From: Neisseria sp. Marseille-Q5346
GTDB taxonomy: Bacteria > Pseudomonadota > Gammaproteobacteria > Burkholderiales > Neisseriaceae
DNA: 64,000 nucleotides
NCBI RefSeq assembly: GCF_946902045.1
Contig: NZ_OX336253.1
Location: 310,001-374,000, forward strand
Direction: 5' to 3'
Under the pieces are notes generated by a model, which saw only the letters and a program-made list of their open reading frames with translations, did not search any database and was not told the origin of the DNA. This document shows positions 26,158-34,618 of the stretch, piece after piece. The stretch's first letter is position 1. Every line of letters begins with the position of its first letter. Made by a program: the position numbers and the translations under genes.

Positions 26158-27723
26158 TTATTCCCATTCAATCGTGGCAGGCGGTTTGCCGCTGACATCA
26201 TAAACTACGCGGTTGATGCCTTTGACTTCGTTGATGATGCGGTTGGACACACGGCCAAGCAGCGAGTAAGGCAACTCAGCCCAGTGCGCAGTCATAAAGT
26301 CGCTGGTAATCACAGCACGCAAAGCAACGACGTAATCGTAAGTACGGCCGTCGCCCATTACGCCGACGGATTTCACGGGCAGGAATACGGCAAAGGCTTG
26401 GCTGGTCAGGTCGTACCAAGATGTACCGTTTTCATCGGTAGTATTGCGCAATTCTTGAATGAAAATATCGTCTGCTTGACGGAGCAAGTCGGCGTATTCT
26501 TTTTTCACTTCGCCCAAGATACGCACGCCCAAACCCGGGCCCGGGAACGGATGACGGTATACCATTTCGCGAGGCAGACCCAAAGCGACTCCCAATTCGC
26601 GTACTTCGTCTTTGAACAAGTCGCGCAAAGGTTCAAGCAATTTGAGCTTCATGTTTTCAGGCAGGCCGCCAACGTTATGGTGGGATTTGATGGCGTGGGC
26701 TTTTTTGGTTTTTGCGCCTGCGGATTCGATTACGTCAGGGTAAATCGTACCTTGCGCCAACCATTTGGCATTGGTGAGTTTTTTCTCTTCAGCGTCAAAG
26801 ACTTCGATAAATTCTGCGCCGATGATTTTACGTTTTTTCTCCGGATCGGTCACGCCGGCAAGTTTCGCCAAGAACTGCTCTTCGGCATCAACGTGAATCA
26901 CGCGTACGCCCAAGTTGCGGGCAAACATGTCCATCACCATTTTGCCTTCGTTCAAACGCAACAGACCGTGGTCAACAAACACGCAGGTCAGTTGGTCGCC
27001 GATGGCGCGGTGAATCAACGCGGCCGCTACGGAAGAGTCCACTCCGCCGGACAAACCTAAAATCACTTCGTCGCTACCAACTTGTTCGCGGATTTTGGCA
27101 ACAGCTTCTTCGATGTAGTTCGGCATGGTCCAGCTTGGTTGTGCGCCGCAAATATCCAAGACAAAGCGGTTCAACAACGCGCGGCCTTGTTTGGTGTGGG
27201 TCACTTCAGGGTGGAATTGGATACCGTAGAATTGTTTCTCAGCATTTTCCATCATGGCAATCGGGCAAGACGGGGTGTCGCCGATAACAGAGAAGCCGGT
27301 AGGCAGTTTGGAAACTTTATCGCCATGACTCATCCATACGTCGAGCGTATTAGGCGCATCGTCTTGAATGCCGCGTGTCAGCTCGCTGTCGATGGTTTTA
27401 ACTTGCGCATAACCGAATTCGCGTTGGTTGCCCGGGCTAACTTCGCCGCCCAAGTGGTGCGCCATAAATTGCATGCCGTAGCAGATGCCCAAGACCGGAA
27501 TGCCCAAATCAAAAATACCGGTATCGGCTTGATAATCGGATTCGTAAACGGAATTAGGGCCGCCGGAGAGGATGATGCCTTTCGGGTTAAAGGCTTTGAT
27601 TTCTTCCAAAGGCATGTCGAAAGAATGCAGTTCGCAGTAAACGTGGGCTTCGCGCACGCGGCGGGCGATCAGCTGGGTAACTTGCGAGCCGAAGTCGAGA
27701 ATAAGGATTTTGTCTTGGGTCAT
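26158..27723 (-). CDS. guaA: GMP synthase (glutamine-hydrolysing)
   Basis: Converts XMP to GMP using glutamine and ATP, 521 residues. The N-terminal class I amidotransferase has [18 protein letters not shown], catalytic Cys81 in VLGICYGMQ and the His/Glu pair in FHPEVTHT. The ATP-pyrophosphatase domain has the P-loop [18 protein letters not shown] near residue 225. The C-terminal dimer domain ends in PATIEWE, as in the family. The start ATG is at 27723, with a candidate -10 box TATAAT (27817-27822, minus strand) in the DUS hairpin upstream. It is monocistronic. Confidence 0.97.
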   Translation of the reverse strand: MTQDKILILDFGSQVTQLIARRVREAHVYCELHSFDMPLEEIKAFNPKGIILSGGPNSVYESDYQADTGIFDLGIPVLGICYGMQFMAHHLGGEVSPGNQREFGYAQVKTIDSELTRGIQDDAPNTLDVWMSHGDKVSKLPTGFSVIGDTPSCPIAMMENAEKQFYGIQFHPEVTHTKQGRALLNRFVLDICGAQPSWTMPNYIEEAVAKIREQVGSDEVILGLSGGVDSSVAAALIHRAIGDQLTCVFVDHGLLRLNEGKMVMDMFARNLGVRVIHVDAEEQFLAKLAGVTDPEKKRKIIGAEFIEVFDAEEKKLTNAKWLAQGTIYPDVIESAGAKTKKAHAIKSHHNVGGLPENMKLKLLEPLRDLFKDEVRELGVALGLPREMVYRHPFPGPGLGVRILGEVKKEYADLLRQADDIFIQELRNTTDENGTSWYDLTSQAFAVFLPVKSVGVMGDGRTYDYVVALRAVITSDFMTAHWAELPYSLLGRVSNRIINEVKGINRVVYDVSGKPPATIEWE

Positions 27724-27795
27724 GGCGGAAACTTTGTAAAATGTAAGAAAACGGTGCGGCCGAGAGGGTAAATTTCAAATTTAAACCACAATAAA

Positions 27796-27842
27796 AAAGG
27801 CCGTCTGAATCGGCGGATTATACCATTGTTCAGACGGCCTTT
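27796..27842. terminator. Inverted AG-DUS hairpin between the guaA leader and the TM-protein gene
   Basis: AAAGGCCGTCTGAA and its reverse complement separated by 19 bases. It lies just past the 3' end of the minus-strand membrane protein gene (ends 27872), so it probably terminates that gene. Confidence 0.65.
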
Positions 27843-27871
27843 ATAGGGCAAAACCCAAATCTCTCATCTTT

Positions 27872-28198
27872 CTATTTTGTGTGTTTCTCAGGAATCATAT
27901 CGCTGCGCGAGAGCAACAGCAGGCAACCCAACACGACCATGCCGATGGCCAATAACGGCGAGAGGTAAATCCAGTAACTCATGTGCAGATAAATGGCTGT
28001 ACCGATATAAACCAGCATCGGACCGGAAACGATAGACTGTTTGTTGATGCCGTCCATAATCAACACGGCAAAGCCCAAAATAATTAATGCACCGGCAATC
28101 ATGGTCGATGTCGCAGGCAAAATATCCGTAGCGCGTAAAAACCAAATCGCGCCAAAGATAATCAAAAACAAAGGCAGAAAAAGTGAGGGGCGGGACAT
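27872..28198 (-). CDS. Small membrane protein of unknown function
   Basis: A 108-residue inner-membrane protein with four predicted hydrophobic segments: LFLPLFLIIFGAIWFL, STMIAGALIILGFAVLIM, MLVYIGTAIYLHMSYWIYL and LAIGMVVLGCLLLLS. The tail is SRSDMIPEKHTK. It resembles LiaI/LiaF-type N-terminal membrane domains in general shape only. The start at 28198 (MSRPSLFLP) is preferred, because it has an ACGGAG ribosome site. The longer frame to 28333 crosses a DUS and has no such site. The function is unknown. Confidence 0.75.
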   Translation of the reverse strand: MSRPSLFLPLFLIIFGAIWFLRATDILPATSTMIAGALIILGFAVLIMDGINKQSIVSGPMLVYIGTAIYLHMSYWIYLSPLLAIGMVVLGCLLLLSRSDMIPEKHTK

Positions 28199-28384
28199 AA
28201 CAACGCTCCGTAAAGGTTTCAGACGGCCTGTATTATTGGGTGCGTCGGCCATGCAGGCAAGATATAAAAATGCAATCTTGTGTGTAATTATGCAAAGGTT
28301 GGCACAACAAAAAGGCCGTCTGAACCGTGGCAAACCGAAATCGAATATTTCAATTTATCCTGTTCCAGACGGCCTTTCAAATCA

Positions 28385-28837
28385 TCAGGCTTTGCCGGTG
28401 CTGCCGAATCCGCCTTCACCCCGCTCGCTGGCGGCAAACTCGTCCACAACCTTAAACGCGGCTTGGACAACCGGCACAATCACCATTTGCGCGATGCGCT
28501 CCATCGGCTCGATGGTAAACGCTTCTTTACCACGGTTCCACAGAGAAACCTTCAATTCTCCTTGATAATCCGAGTCAATCAAACCGACCAAATTGCCCAA
28601 AACAATACCGTGTTTATGACCCAAACCGGAACGCGGCAACAAAACGGCCGCATACGCAGGGTTGGCCAAATGCACCGCCAAACCGGTCGGCACGAGATAT
28701 ACATCGCCCGGCTGCAACACAACGGCTCCATCCAAGCAGGCACGCAAGTCCAAACCGGCAGAACCGGGCGTTGCATAAGCAGGCAGGGAATCGGCCATTT
28801 TCGGATTTAAGATTTTCAGTTCGACTTCGGTTTGCAT
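28385..28837 (-). CDS. dut: Deoxyuridine 5'-triphosphate nucleotidohydrolase (dUTPase)
   Basis: Hydrolyses dUTP to dUMP and pyrophosphate, limiting uracil in DNA. It is 150 residues, normal for the trimeric family. The five motifs are visible: [10 protein letters not shown] (1), [12 protein letters not shown] (2), [17 protein letters not shown] (3), IAQMVIVPV (4) and the C-terminal P-loop-like [11 protein letters not shown] (5). The start ATG at 28837 has an ACGGAGTCC site; the frame could extend 16 codons further upstream but lacks support. A -10 box (28877-28882, minus strand) lies upstream. Its DUS hairpin (28311-28377) has a long loop. Confidence 0.95.
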   Translation of the reverse strand: MQTEVELKILNPKMADSLPAYATPGSAGLDLRACLDGAVVLQPGDVYLVPTGLAVHLANPAYAAVLLPRSGLGHKHGIVLGNLVGLIDSDYQGELKVSLWNRGKEAFTIEPMERIAQMVIVPVVQAAFKVVDEFAASERGEGGFGSTGKA

Positions 28838-28948
28838 GACAGGACTCCGTATTGTTCTATATTGGAAAGGGCTACGATTATACACAAATGCCCTTGAGGC
28901 CGTCTGAAAAAACGGAGTATGATTCAGTCAAACCTAAGGAGAAAAATC

Positions 28949-29581
28949 ATGGATCTGCACAATATCCGCGAAGATTACAGCAAACGTGAGCTGTCGGAAG
29001 CCGAGTGCCACGCCGACCCGATTGTCCAATTCGAGCAATGGCTGAACGAAGCGATTCACGCCGAAGTCAACGAGCCGACCGCGGTCAACGTTGCCGCCGT
29101 GGGCGAAGACGGCAGACCCAACAGCCGCATGGTACTGCTGAAAGAAGTCAACCCTAAAGGCTTTGTTTTCTTTACCAATTACCACAGCCGAAAAGGCCGT
29201 TCCTATACGGCTCACCCTTTTGCCGCCATGACTTTTTTCTGGCCGGAACTTGAACGCCAAGTGCGCGTTGAAGGACGCATTGAAAAACTCGACGCCGCCG
29301 CTTCAGACGAATATTTTGAAAGCCGCCCATATACCAGCCGTATTGGCGCATGGGCAAGCGCGCAAAGCGAAGTGATTTCCAGCAAAGCCGTATTGGTGGC
29401 CAAGGCCGCGGCCGTCGGTGTCAAACACCCTCTGCATGTTCCCCGCCCGCCGCATTGGGGCGGCTATCTCGTCATCCCAGACCGCATCGAATTCTGGCAG
29501 GGCCGCCCCAGCCGCCTGCACGACCGCATCCAATACCGCCTGGTTGACGGCAACTGGATACGCGAACGCCTTTCGCCATAA
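28949..29581 (+). CDS. pdxH: Pyridoxamine 5'-phosphate oxidase
   Basis: FMN-dependent final step of pyridoxal 5'-phosphate synthesis and salvage, 210 residues. Typical stretches are [15 protein letters not shown] at the N-terminus, [27 protein letters not shown] near residue 50 (FMN binding), EAVSD-like [14 protein letters not shown] near residue 130 and the C-terminal signature [24 protein letters not shown]. The start ATG at 28949 follows CTAAGGAGAAAAATC, better placed than the upstream in-frame start at 28919. A single AG-DUS lies upstream (28895-28906), in the gap to the divergent dut gene. Confidence 0.96.
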   Translation: MDLHNIREDYSKRELSEAECHADPIVQFEQWLNEAIHAEVNEPTAVNVAAVGEDGRPNSRMVLLKEVNPKGFVFFTNYHSRKGRSYTAHPFAAMTFFWPELERQVRVEGRIEKLDAAASDEYFESRPYTSRIGAWASAQSEVISSKAVLVAKAAAVGVKHPLHVPRPPHWGGYLVIPDRIEFWQGRPSRLHDRIQYRLVDGNWIRERLSP

Positions 29582-29639
29582 TTTTCGGATTTTCAAACAA
29601 AAATTTACTGGTTGAGTTACAATACAACCTTTCATCGGC

Positions 29640-29670
29640 AGGCCGTCTGAATTTGATTTTCAGACGGCCT
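29640..29670 (+). terminator. Inverted AG-DUS hairpin after pdxH
   Basis: AGGCCGTCTGAA and TTCAGACGGCCT separated by 7 bases, about 60 bases past the pdxH stop codon. Confidence 0.65.
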
Positions 29671-29740
29671 TTTCCCCCAATCCAACCCCTGCCGCAACCG
29701 CCGCAGAAGAACCGCTTTTTCAAGCGAGTTAGGAAAAATC

Positions 29741-30799
29741 ATGTCCAAACAGCCTTCCAGCAAACGCCAATGGCGCGACGGCGTATCGTCTACCGCCAAA
29801 AAACCTTCCAAACCGGCCAAATCCTTTGCCAATAAAAAACGTCCCGACGACGAGCGAAAAACATCAGGCAAACCTTACGGCCAAAAAGTTTCAGACGGCC
29901 CCAAAGCTCAAAATACCGCGCCAAAACAACGTGCTGCCAAAGCCAAAAAACTGGTGGTCCGCAATCCCAACCAAAAAATCATGGAGCACGCCCGCGATTT
30001 GAAAGAACGCCGCAGCGACCTTTCACGCTTCGAGCCCGAACGCCTGCAAAAAGTCCTGGCCGCTTCCGGTGTCGGCTCACGTCGCGAAATGGAAGAATGG
30101 ATCAGCAACGGCTGGGTAACGGTCAACGGCCGCGTGGCCCAACTGGGCGAAAAAGTTACGCCCGACGACCACGTTACCGTCAAAGGCAGCATCATCAAAC
30201 TCAAATGGGCCGACCGCCTGCCACGCATTATCCTCTACTACAAACAAGAAGGCGAAATCGTTTCCCGCGACGACCCGCAAGGCCGCGTCAGCATTTTCGA
30301 CCGCCTGCCGCAAGCAGCCAGCAGCCGCTGGGTGGCCATCGGCCGTTTGGACATCAATACCAGCGGCCTTTTGATCCTGACCACTTCAGGCGAACTTGTT
30401 CAACGCTTTGCCCACCCCAGCTTTGAAGTAGAACGCGAATACGCCGTGCGCGTATTGGGCGAGTTGACCACCGAACAAATGCGCGTCCTGACCGAAGAAG
30501 GCGTCATGCTCGAAGACGGTTTGGCTAAAGTAGAACGCATCTACGAACAAGGCGGCGAAGGCGCAAACAAATGGTACAACGTCGTCATTAAAGAAGGCCG
30601 CAACCGCGAAGTACGCCGTATCTTTGAAAGCCAAGGCCTGACCGTCAGCCGCCTCGTCCGCGTAGGCTTCGGCCCTATCGGCCTGCCAAACCGCCTCAAA
30701 CGAGGCCAGTTCTACGAACTCAATCCGGCAGAAGTCGCCAACATCATCAAATGGGCGGATATGCTGCTGCCGGGCGAACGTCGCCGGAAGAAAAGTTAA
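29741..30799 (+). CDS. rluB: 23S rRNA pseudouridine synthase, RluB-like
   Basis: Isomerises a uridine of 23S rRNA (position 2605 in E. coli). It is 352 residues, with a basic, disordered N-terminal extension of about 90 residues rich in Lys, Ser and Pro. An S4 RNA-binding domain follows (ERLQKVLAASGVGSRREMEEWI, about residues 98-119). The catalytic domain has Asp in AIGRLDINTSGLLILTTSG near residue 200 and RNREVRRIFESQGLTVSRLVRV near residue 288. The start is ATG at 29741. The closely related RluE/RsuA groups are less likely given the S4 domain and length. The extension contains an embedded DUS near 29889. Confidence 0.9.
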   Translation: MSKQPSSKRQWRDGVSSTAKKPSKPAKSFANKKRPDDERKTSGKPYGQKVSDGPKAQNTAPKQRAAKAKKLVVRNPNQKIMEHARDLKERRSDLSRFEPERLQKVLAASGVGSRREMEEWISNGWVTVNGRVAQLGEKVTPDDHVTVKGSIIKLKWADRLPRIILYYKQEGEIVSRDDPQGRVSIFDRLPQAASSRWVAIGRLDINTSGLLILTTSGELVQRFAHPSFEVEREYAVRVLGELTTEQMRVLTEEGVMLEDGLAKVERIYEQGGEGANKWYNVVIKEGRNREVRRIFESQGLTVSRLVRVGFGPIGLPNRLKRGQFYELNPAEVANIIKWADMLLPGERRRKKS

Positions 30800-30813
30800 T
30801 GTAAGATAAATCG

Positions 30814-30845
30814 GGGCTGAGACTTTTGCAAAATCGTCTCAGCCC
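30814..30845. repeat. Strong stem-loop at the edge of the accessory region
   Basis: GGGCTGAGAC and GTCTCAGCCC flank a loop holding the palindrome TTTTGCAAAA. It sits 15 bases after the rluB stop codon and overlaps the YgiD-like remnant. It can act as a terminator. It also resembles from memory the GAGACCTTTGCAAA ends of neisserial IS5-type elements, so an insertion-element scar is possible. Confidence 0.5.
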
Positions 30846-30946
30846 GACAAAATCTTGCCTAAGTCATAAAAATAGTGGGTATTGAAAGGATTTTCCTTAT
30901 CCAACACATTCATCGGACTGCCATGTCCGACAAATAATACAGGCAT
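30839..30946 (-). pseudogene. N-terminal remnant of a YgiD/DODA-type extradiol dioxygenase
   Basis: The minus-strand frame reads MPVLFVGHGSPMNVLDKENP and about 15 more residues before a stop. The opening matches the conserved N-terminus of 4,5-DOPA dioxygenase / YgiD-like proteins (PALFLGHGSPMN), which should be about 260 residues long. The rest is gone. A good AAGGAGG ribosome site lies upstream and points to an ATG at 30954 followed by six A, out of frame by one with the remnant. A one-base loss in the A run may have caused this. It is a dead fragment beside the defence island. The match is short but distinctive. Confidence 0.6.
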
Positions 30947-31147
30947 TTTTTCATCGTTGCCTCCTTAATATCTGATGAGGCGGATTGTACGGATAAATGA
31001 TTAAGCAATAAATCTCAATTTATGAACAACATACTTTCCCAGTAGGAAATGATGAAATATTCTTTGGCTTTGCTGCAAAGTTAAAAATAGGTCGTCTGAA
31101 ATGTTTAGAGAAAAAGTAAGGTGTGCCGGTCACACCATGTTTAACGG

Positions 31148-31612
31148 TTACTGCCCCGTTTTCCACGCGAAGATGCGTTTCAAATTATCCACCGTGTCGT
31201 GATGCATGATGGCGACGAACGTGCCATCCAGTTTGGCAATTTCTGCTTTGTCTTCATCACTGAGGGCAAAGTCAAAAACATTCAAGTTTTCCGCCATGCG
31301 TTCAGGTTTGGTGGATTTTGCCAACACGATGATGTCGCGCTCAATCAGCCAGCGGGTAATCACCTGCGCCACGGATTTGCCGTATTTTGCGCCGATTTTG
31401 CTTAACACAGGATTGTGGAAAATATCGTTTTTGCCTTCGGCAAACGGCGCCCACGCTTCCACGGCGATGCCTTCTGCCTGCAAAGCGGCAACGACTTCGG
31501 TTTTTTGTTGGAACGGGTTGATTTCAATCTGATTGGCTTGCGGCATCACTTTATTGAATATCCCTAAATCCACCGCGTGGGCGAAAATTTTGAAGTTTTT
31601 AAAGTTTGAAAA
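31148..31612 (-). pseudogene. C-terminal part of an aldo/keto reductase, 5' end lost
   Basis: The frame gives the C-terminal half of an AKR of the 2,5-diketo-gluconate reductase type: NKVMPQANQIEINPFQQ, GIAVEAWAPFAEGK, YGKSVAQVITRWLIERDIIVLAKSTKPERMAEN and FDFALSDEDKAEIAKLDG, ending in AWKTGQ. The N-terminal half, with the catalytic Asp, Tyr and Lys, is missing. The open frame continues to 31702, but that part covers an uptake signal and a DUS hairpin and is not homologous. The gene should have been about 275 residues, so it cannot make an active enzyme. Its direction is away from the Pycsar operon. Confidence 0.82.
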
Positions 31613-31627
31613 ACGCTTGGGAACTTG

Positions 31628-31636
31628 ACCGCACTT
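31628..31636 (-). repeat. Haemophilus-type uptake signal (USS) core
   Basis: Reverse strand reads AAAAAGTGCGGTCAA, with the exact 9-base core AAGTGCGGT of the Pasteurellaceae uptake signal at 31628-31636. It lies at the broken 5' edge of the AKR remnant. I saw no other copy in the window. Chance occurrence of a 9-mer in 64 kb is not negligible, but the extended match and location support foreign origin. Confidence 0.6.
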
Positions 31637-31654
31637 TTTACGTGGAGATAAGGG

Positions 31655-31696
31655 AAAGGTCGTCTGAAAAACTAAATCCGTTTTCAGATGACCTTT
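31655..31696. terminator. Inverted mucDUS hairpin beside the Pycsar operon
   Basis: AAAGGTCGTCTGAAAA pairs with TTTTCAGATGACCTTT (one mismatch) over a 10-base loop. The arms are of the mucDUS dialect. It lies 68 bases past the cyclase stop codon and probably ends the operon. Confidence 0.65.
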
Positions 31697-31763
31697 TAAC
31701 AATAAAAGCGCGGATGTTTACACTATCGGTAATGGAACTATAATTTACTTTCGGTAAATATTC

Positions 31764-32513
31764 TTATACATTAGAATTAATCCACTCATCAAAAGCAGGT
31801 TTTATAACACTTGCATTATATGCAATATCTATATTAGGCATGGGATCGTCTATAGATGTAAACCATTTTTCAACATCTTTTTTACTGTTTCTAGCTTTTA
31901 ATCCATCAATAAAATTAATATATGATAGCGATGAATACATTAATCTACGGTAATCATCTTTATCTCCTAATGACGAAAGATTAGATGCTTCAGTAACAGC
32001 TTTTCCAATCCATACTTTTTCATTAATTCCAACACCTTTTCGTCCTGTTTTAATGACTAAATCACATCCTGTTGACATTCCTATTCCTACTCGAATAGGA
32101 TCAATCCCTCTTTGCTCTAACATCTTATTAAACATATTGATAAATGTGTTTGCATAGAAGGTTTTATCTGCGCATTTCAATTCATCACTTTTTAGAGGCG
32201 TATTGTAAATTGCATAAACGCAATCCCCACGAATACCTATCTCAAGCATGAATCCATCATCATCTCTTAGTATTTCAATCAGTTCAGAAATAAATGCTCT
32301 GATTACTTTTGCAGTTTCCTCCTGATTCTTGCTTGTAAATAATCTACTTGAATCCCGAATATCTATAAAAATACTGGTTAACCATGTCCTGTATCCATTT
32401 TCAAAAGTAAAATTACCATCTACTGGTAATTTTTTCTTTTTTTCTATGATCATATGATTATCTAGAATACTTTCTACTCGGTTTTTTCCCTGTATATAGT
32501 CATACTCTGACAT
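31764..32513 (-). CDS. Class III nucleotidyl cyclase, Pycsar PycC-like
   Basis: A 249-residue cyclase whose likely role is phage sensing and synthesis of a cyclic pyrimidine nucleotide (cCMP or cUMP). The class III catalytic domain is visible: FIDIRDSSRLF with metal-ligand Asp51, and GIRGDCVYAIY with the second Asp97. DIRxS in place of the adenylate cyclase DIxGFT is characteristic of the PycC clade. The substrate and the cyclic product cannot be read from sequence alone. The C-terminal part carries the regulatory region MSTGCDLVIKTGRKGVGINEKVWIGKAVTEASNL. The start ATG at 32513 has TAGGAGAT. It starts 9 bases after the effector stop. GC is about 30 percent, far below its flanks. Confidence 0.85.
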   Translation of the reverse strand: MSEYDYIQGKNRVESILDNHMIIEKKKKLPVDGNFTFENGYRTWLTSIFIDIRDSSRLFTSKNQEETAKVIRAFISELIEILRDDDGFMLEIGIRGDCVYAIYNTPLKSDELKCADKTFYANTFINMFNKMLEQRGIDPIRVGIGMSTGCDLVIKTGRKGVGINEKVWIGKAVTEASNLSSLGDKDDYRRLMYSSLSYINFIDGLKARNSKKDVEKWFTSIDDPMPNIDIAYNASVIKPAFDEWINSNV

Positions 32514-32522
32514 TGTTATCTC

Positions 32523-33083
32523 CTATTTCTGAAAAATGTAAAGCCACGAAACCAATAAAAAAATAATGCTTATACCACTTATTTTTACTCCCTTATTATA
32601 ATTTTTAAATTTTTGTTCACAAATCTTGGAGTTGATATATATTTGTGAAACTAAATCTTCAATGTATTTATTCAAATTAGTCGCTTCAAGACGGTTTAAA
32701 TAGGCTTGTTGGTTCCTGTTTGATGCAATATGCCCGAAGAAAATATTAGATTTTCTATCCTCGTTATTGGTTATTTTTGCCATCAAGGCCTTGCTTAGAA
32801 AGTAAAGTCCAATTATGAAACATATAGCTGATACCAAAAATATAAGCATAAAAATAAATAAAACGACTTCATCTGTTCTATTTCTAGGATTTGCACAAAA
32901 AACACTTTTTATAAATTCTGTTGTGGGTGTTTTTAAAGTAGATAAAATGGTTAAAATAGCGCCAAAAAATGAGAACCAAAATGATACTTTGGTATCACAA
33001 TTTGAAATAAACCCAATAATCCTATCAAGAGTTAAATGCAATTTATCCGTATCGTCTGATAATTTCCATTGTTGCTTATGCAT
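32523..33083 (-). CDS. Pycsar membrane effector, PycTM-like (DUF5706)
   Basis: A 186-residue membrane protein, upstream partner of the cyclase. Three hydrophobic segments lie at about 33-50, 72-96 and 165-184. The central cytoplasmic loop has SNIFFGHIASNRNQQAYLNRL (about 112-132) and IEDLVSQIYINSKICEQKFKNY (about 141-162). Both fit the Pycsar effector family, in which the cyclic nucleotide is bound and the membrane helices then disrupt the inner membrane. There is no signal peptide. It is AT-rich like the cyclase. The ATG at 33083 follows AAAGGTAAAAAA. Operon order effector-cyclase with a 9-base gap suggests tight co-expression. Confidence 0.82.
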   Translation of the reverse strand: MHKQQWKLSDDTDKLHLTLDRIIGFISNCDTKVSFWFSFFGAILTILSTLKTPTTEFIKSVFCANPRNRTDEVVLFIFMLIFLVSAICFIIGLYFLSKALMAKITNNEDRKSNIFFGHIASNRNQQAYLNRLEATNLNKYIEDLVSQIYINSKICEQKFKNYNKGVKISGISIIFLLVSWLYIFQK

Positions 33084-33124
33084 TTTTTTACCTTTAATTT
33101 TTTATTTATTCAAATATTTGGGGA

Positions 33125-33153
33125 ATATAATGATAATTCAATAGTTACTACAA
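33125..33153 (-). promoter_or_regulatory. Candidate promoter of the Pycsar operon
   Basis: On the minus strand, TTGTAG (33148-33153) and TTATAT (33125-33130) are spaced by 17 bases, 42 bases upstream of the effector ATG. Both boxes are imperfect, and the region is so AT-rich that other pairs can be drawn. Confidence 0.35.
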
Positions 33154-33195
33154 AAATAATTTTCTCAATAGAATAAATTTCGTATCAATGCCCCT

Positions 33196-33695
33196 GTGAT
33201 AGCGGTAGAAGCCGCGTTGTACCCGAAATTAAAGCCGATTTTGAACCAATACCCGAAGAGATGATTGCCGTACCGATTTCTGCGCCGTTCAAAATGGCGT
33301 TGGTCGCCTCATCCGATTATTTGGCGCAATACGGTTCACCGAAAAATATTGATGATTTGCAGCAGCACCGCCTTATCGGTGCGAAGCTCTCCGCTGAACA
33401 CGGCACGGAGATGCAGTGGGAATTCAAATACAAAAAAGAGCTGATTACGTTCACGCCAAAATCGCAGTTTTCCATCAATAATCATCTGCGCCTGCAAGCC
33501 GTTTCAGACGGCCTTGGCATTGCGTGGATAGCACACATGAGCGTAGCGGATGCTCTCAATTCGGGGCACCTAGTCGAGGTGTTGCCTGAATACGCCATCA
33601 CTTATGATCCGTTTTACCTCTATTACCCCAGCCGCCGCGGGCATTCGAATGTGTTTAAGTTGATTGTGGATGCGCTGCGGGTGGAGGTCGTCTGA
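33196..33695 (+). pseudogene. C-terminal part of a LysR-family regulator, 5' end lost
   Basis: The plus-strand frame carries only the effector-binding half of a LysR-type regulator: EEMIAVPISAPFKMALVASSDYLAQYGSP, LQAVSDGLGIAWIAHMSVADALNSGHLVEVLPEY and YLYYPSRRGHSNVFKLIVDALR. These are typical of the RD2 lobe and C-terminus. The winged HTH and RD1 start are absent; upstream of about 33190 the sequence becomes AT-rich and unrelated. An ATG at 33261 gives 144 residues, too short and without DNA-binding domain. It points away from the Pycsar operon, mirror-like to the AKR remnant on the other side. Confidence 0.85.
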
Positions 33696-33696
33696 A
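33685..33696 (+). repeat. mucDUS at the LysR remnant's stop
   Basis: AGGTCGTCTGAA overlaps the stop codon of the LysR remnant. With the copies at 31089 and 31657 it makes three mucDUS within 2.6 kb. Confidence 0.8.
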
Positions 33697-33805
33697 AATG
33701 CAAAAGCAGCCTGAGTTTCGTTTGCCGAAATGCAGGCTGCTTTCAAATAATCTCAATATGTCCGTCTGATTTTCAGACGACGTTTTCAGTTCATAAACCT
33801 AAACG

Positions 33806-34555
33806 TTATTTTTCTGCTTTCAACACCCGCTGACGGCGGGTTTCGCTCAATACCATGCCTGCGCTGATGGAAACGTTCATGCTTTCTACCGTGCCAAACA
33901 TCGGAATCGATACCAGCATATCGCAATGTTCGCGCGTCAGGCGGCGCATGCCTTCGCCTTCGTTACCCATTACCCAAGCCACGCTGTCTGGCAAGTCGCA
34001 GTGGTAAAGGTCGGAGTCGCCACCCATGTCCGTGCCGATGATCCAAATGCCATATTCTTTCAGCTCACGCAAAGTACGGGCAAGATTGGTTACGGTAATA
34101 TACGGCACGGTTTCCGCCGCGCCACAGGCAACTTTACTGACGGTCGCATTCAGACCGGCACTTTTGTCTTTGGGCGCAATCACGGCATGCACGCCCATCG
34201 CATCGGCAGTACGCAGGCACGCGCCGAGGTTGTGCGGGTCGGTAATGCCGTCCAATACCAGCAAAAACGGGGGTTCGCTCAGGTTTTCCAACACATCTTC
34301 CAAGTGAACATGGTTTTTGGAAGCATCGATAAACCCGACCACACCCTGATGGCGTGCCCCTTTGCTGATGGCATTTAGGCGGTCGGCATCGGCAAAATGC
34401 ACGCGCACGTTTTCAGAGGCCGCTTTATCCAATACATCGCGGGTGCGCGCATCGGATTTGCCCTCTTGGATATAGAGTTCGGTAATCGATTTCGGGTTTT
34501 GCCACAAACGGGCATTGACGGCGTGAAAGCCATAGATGAGTCGTTGGTTTGCCAT
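33806..34555 (-). CDS. rlmB: 23S rRNA (guanosine-2251-2'-O)-methyltransferase
   Basis: SpoU/TrmH-family (SPOUT) methyltransferase that modifies Gm2251 of 23S rRNA, 249 residues. The N-terminal substrate-binding domain begins [19 protein letters not shown]. The SPOUT motifs are [21 protein letters not shown] near residue 117, [10 protein letters not shown] near residue 187 and [44 protein letters not shown], which covers motifs 2 and 3 with the trefoil knot. The start ATG is at 34555, with a candidate -10 box at 34587-34592 on the minus strand. It stands in core DNA immediately right of the accessory island. Confidence 0.95.
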   Translation of the reverse strand: MANQRLIYGFHAVNARLWQNPKSITELYIQEGKSDARTRDVLDKAASENVRVHFADADRLNAISKGARHQGVVGFIDASKNHVHLEDVLENLSEPPFLLVLDGITDPHNLGACLRTADAMGVHAVIAPKDKSAGLNATVSKVACGAAETVPYITVTNLARTLRELKEYGIWIIGTDMGGDSDLYHCDLPDSVAWVMGNEGEGMRRLTREHCDMLVSIPMFGTVESMNVSISAGMVLSETRRQRVLKAEK

Positions 34556-34570
34556 GTTTTTGCTTTATCA

Positions 34571-34618
34571 AAAAATTCAGACGGCCATTATAACAAGTAA
34601 GGCCGTCTGAAAATTTTT
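34571..34618 (-). terminator. Inverted DUS hairpin between azlD and rlmB
   Basis: AAAAATTCAGACGGCC and GGCCGTCTGAAAATTTTT form a stem over a 14-base loop, right at the end of azlD. It overlaps the candidate rlmB promoter. Confidence 0.6.
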
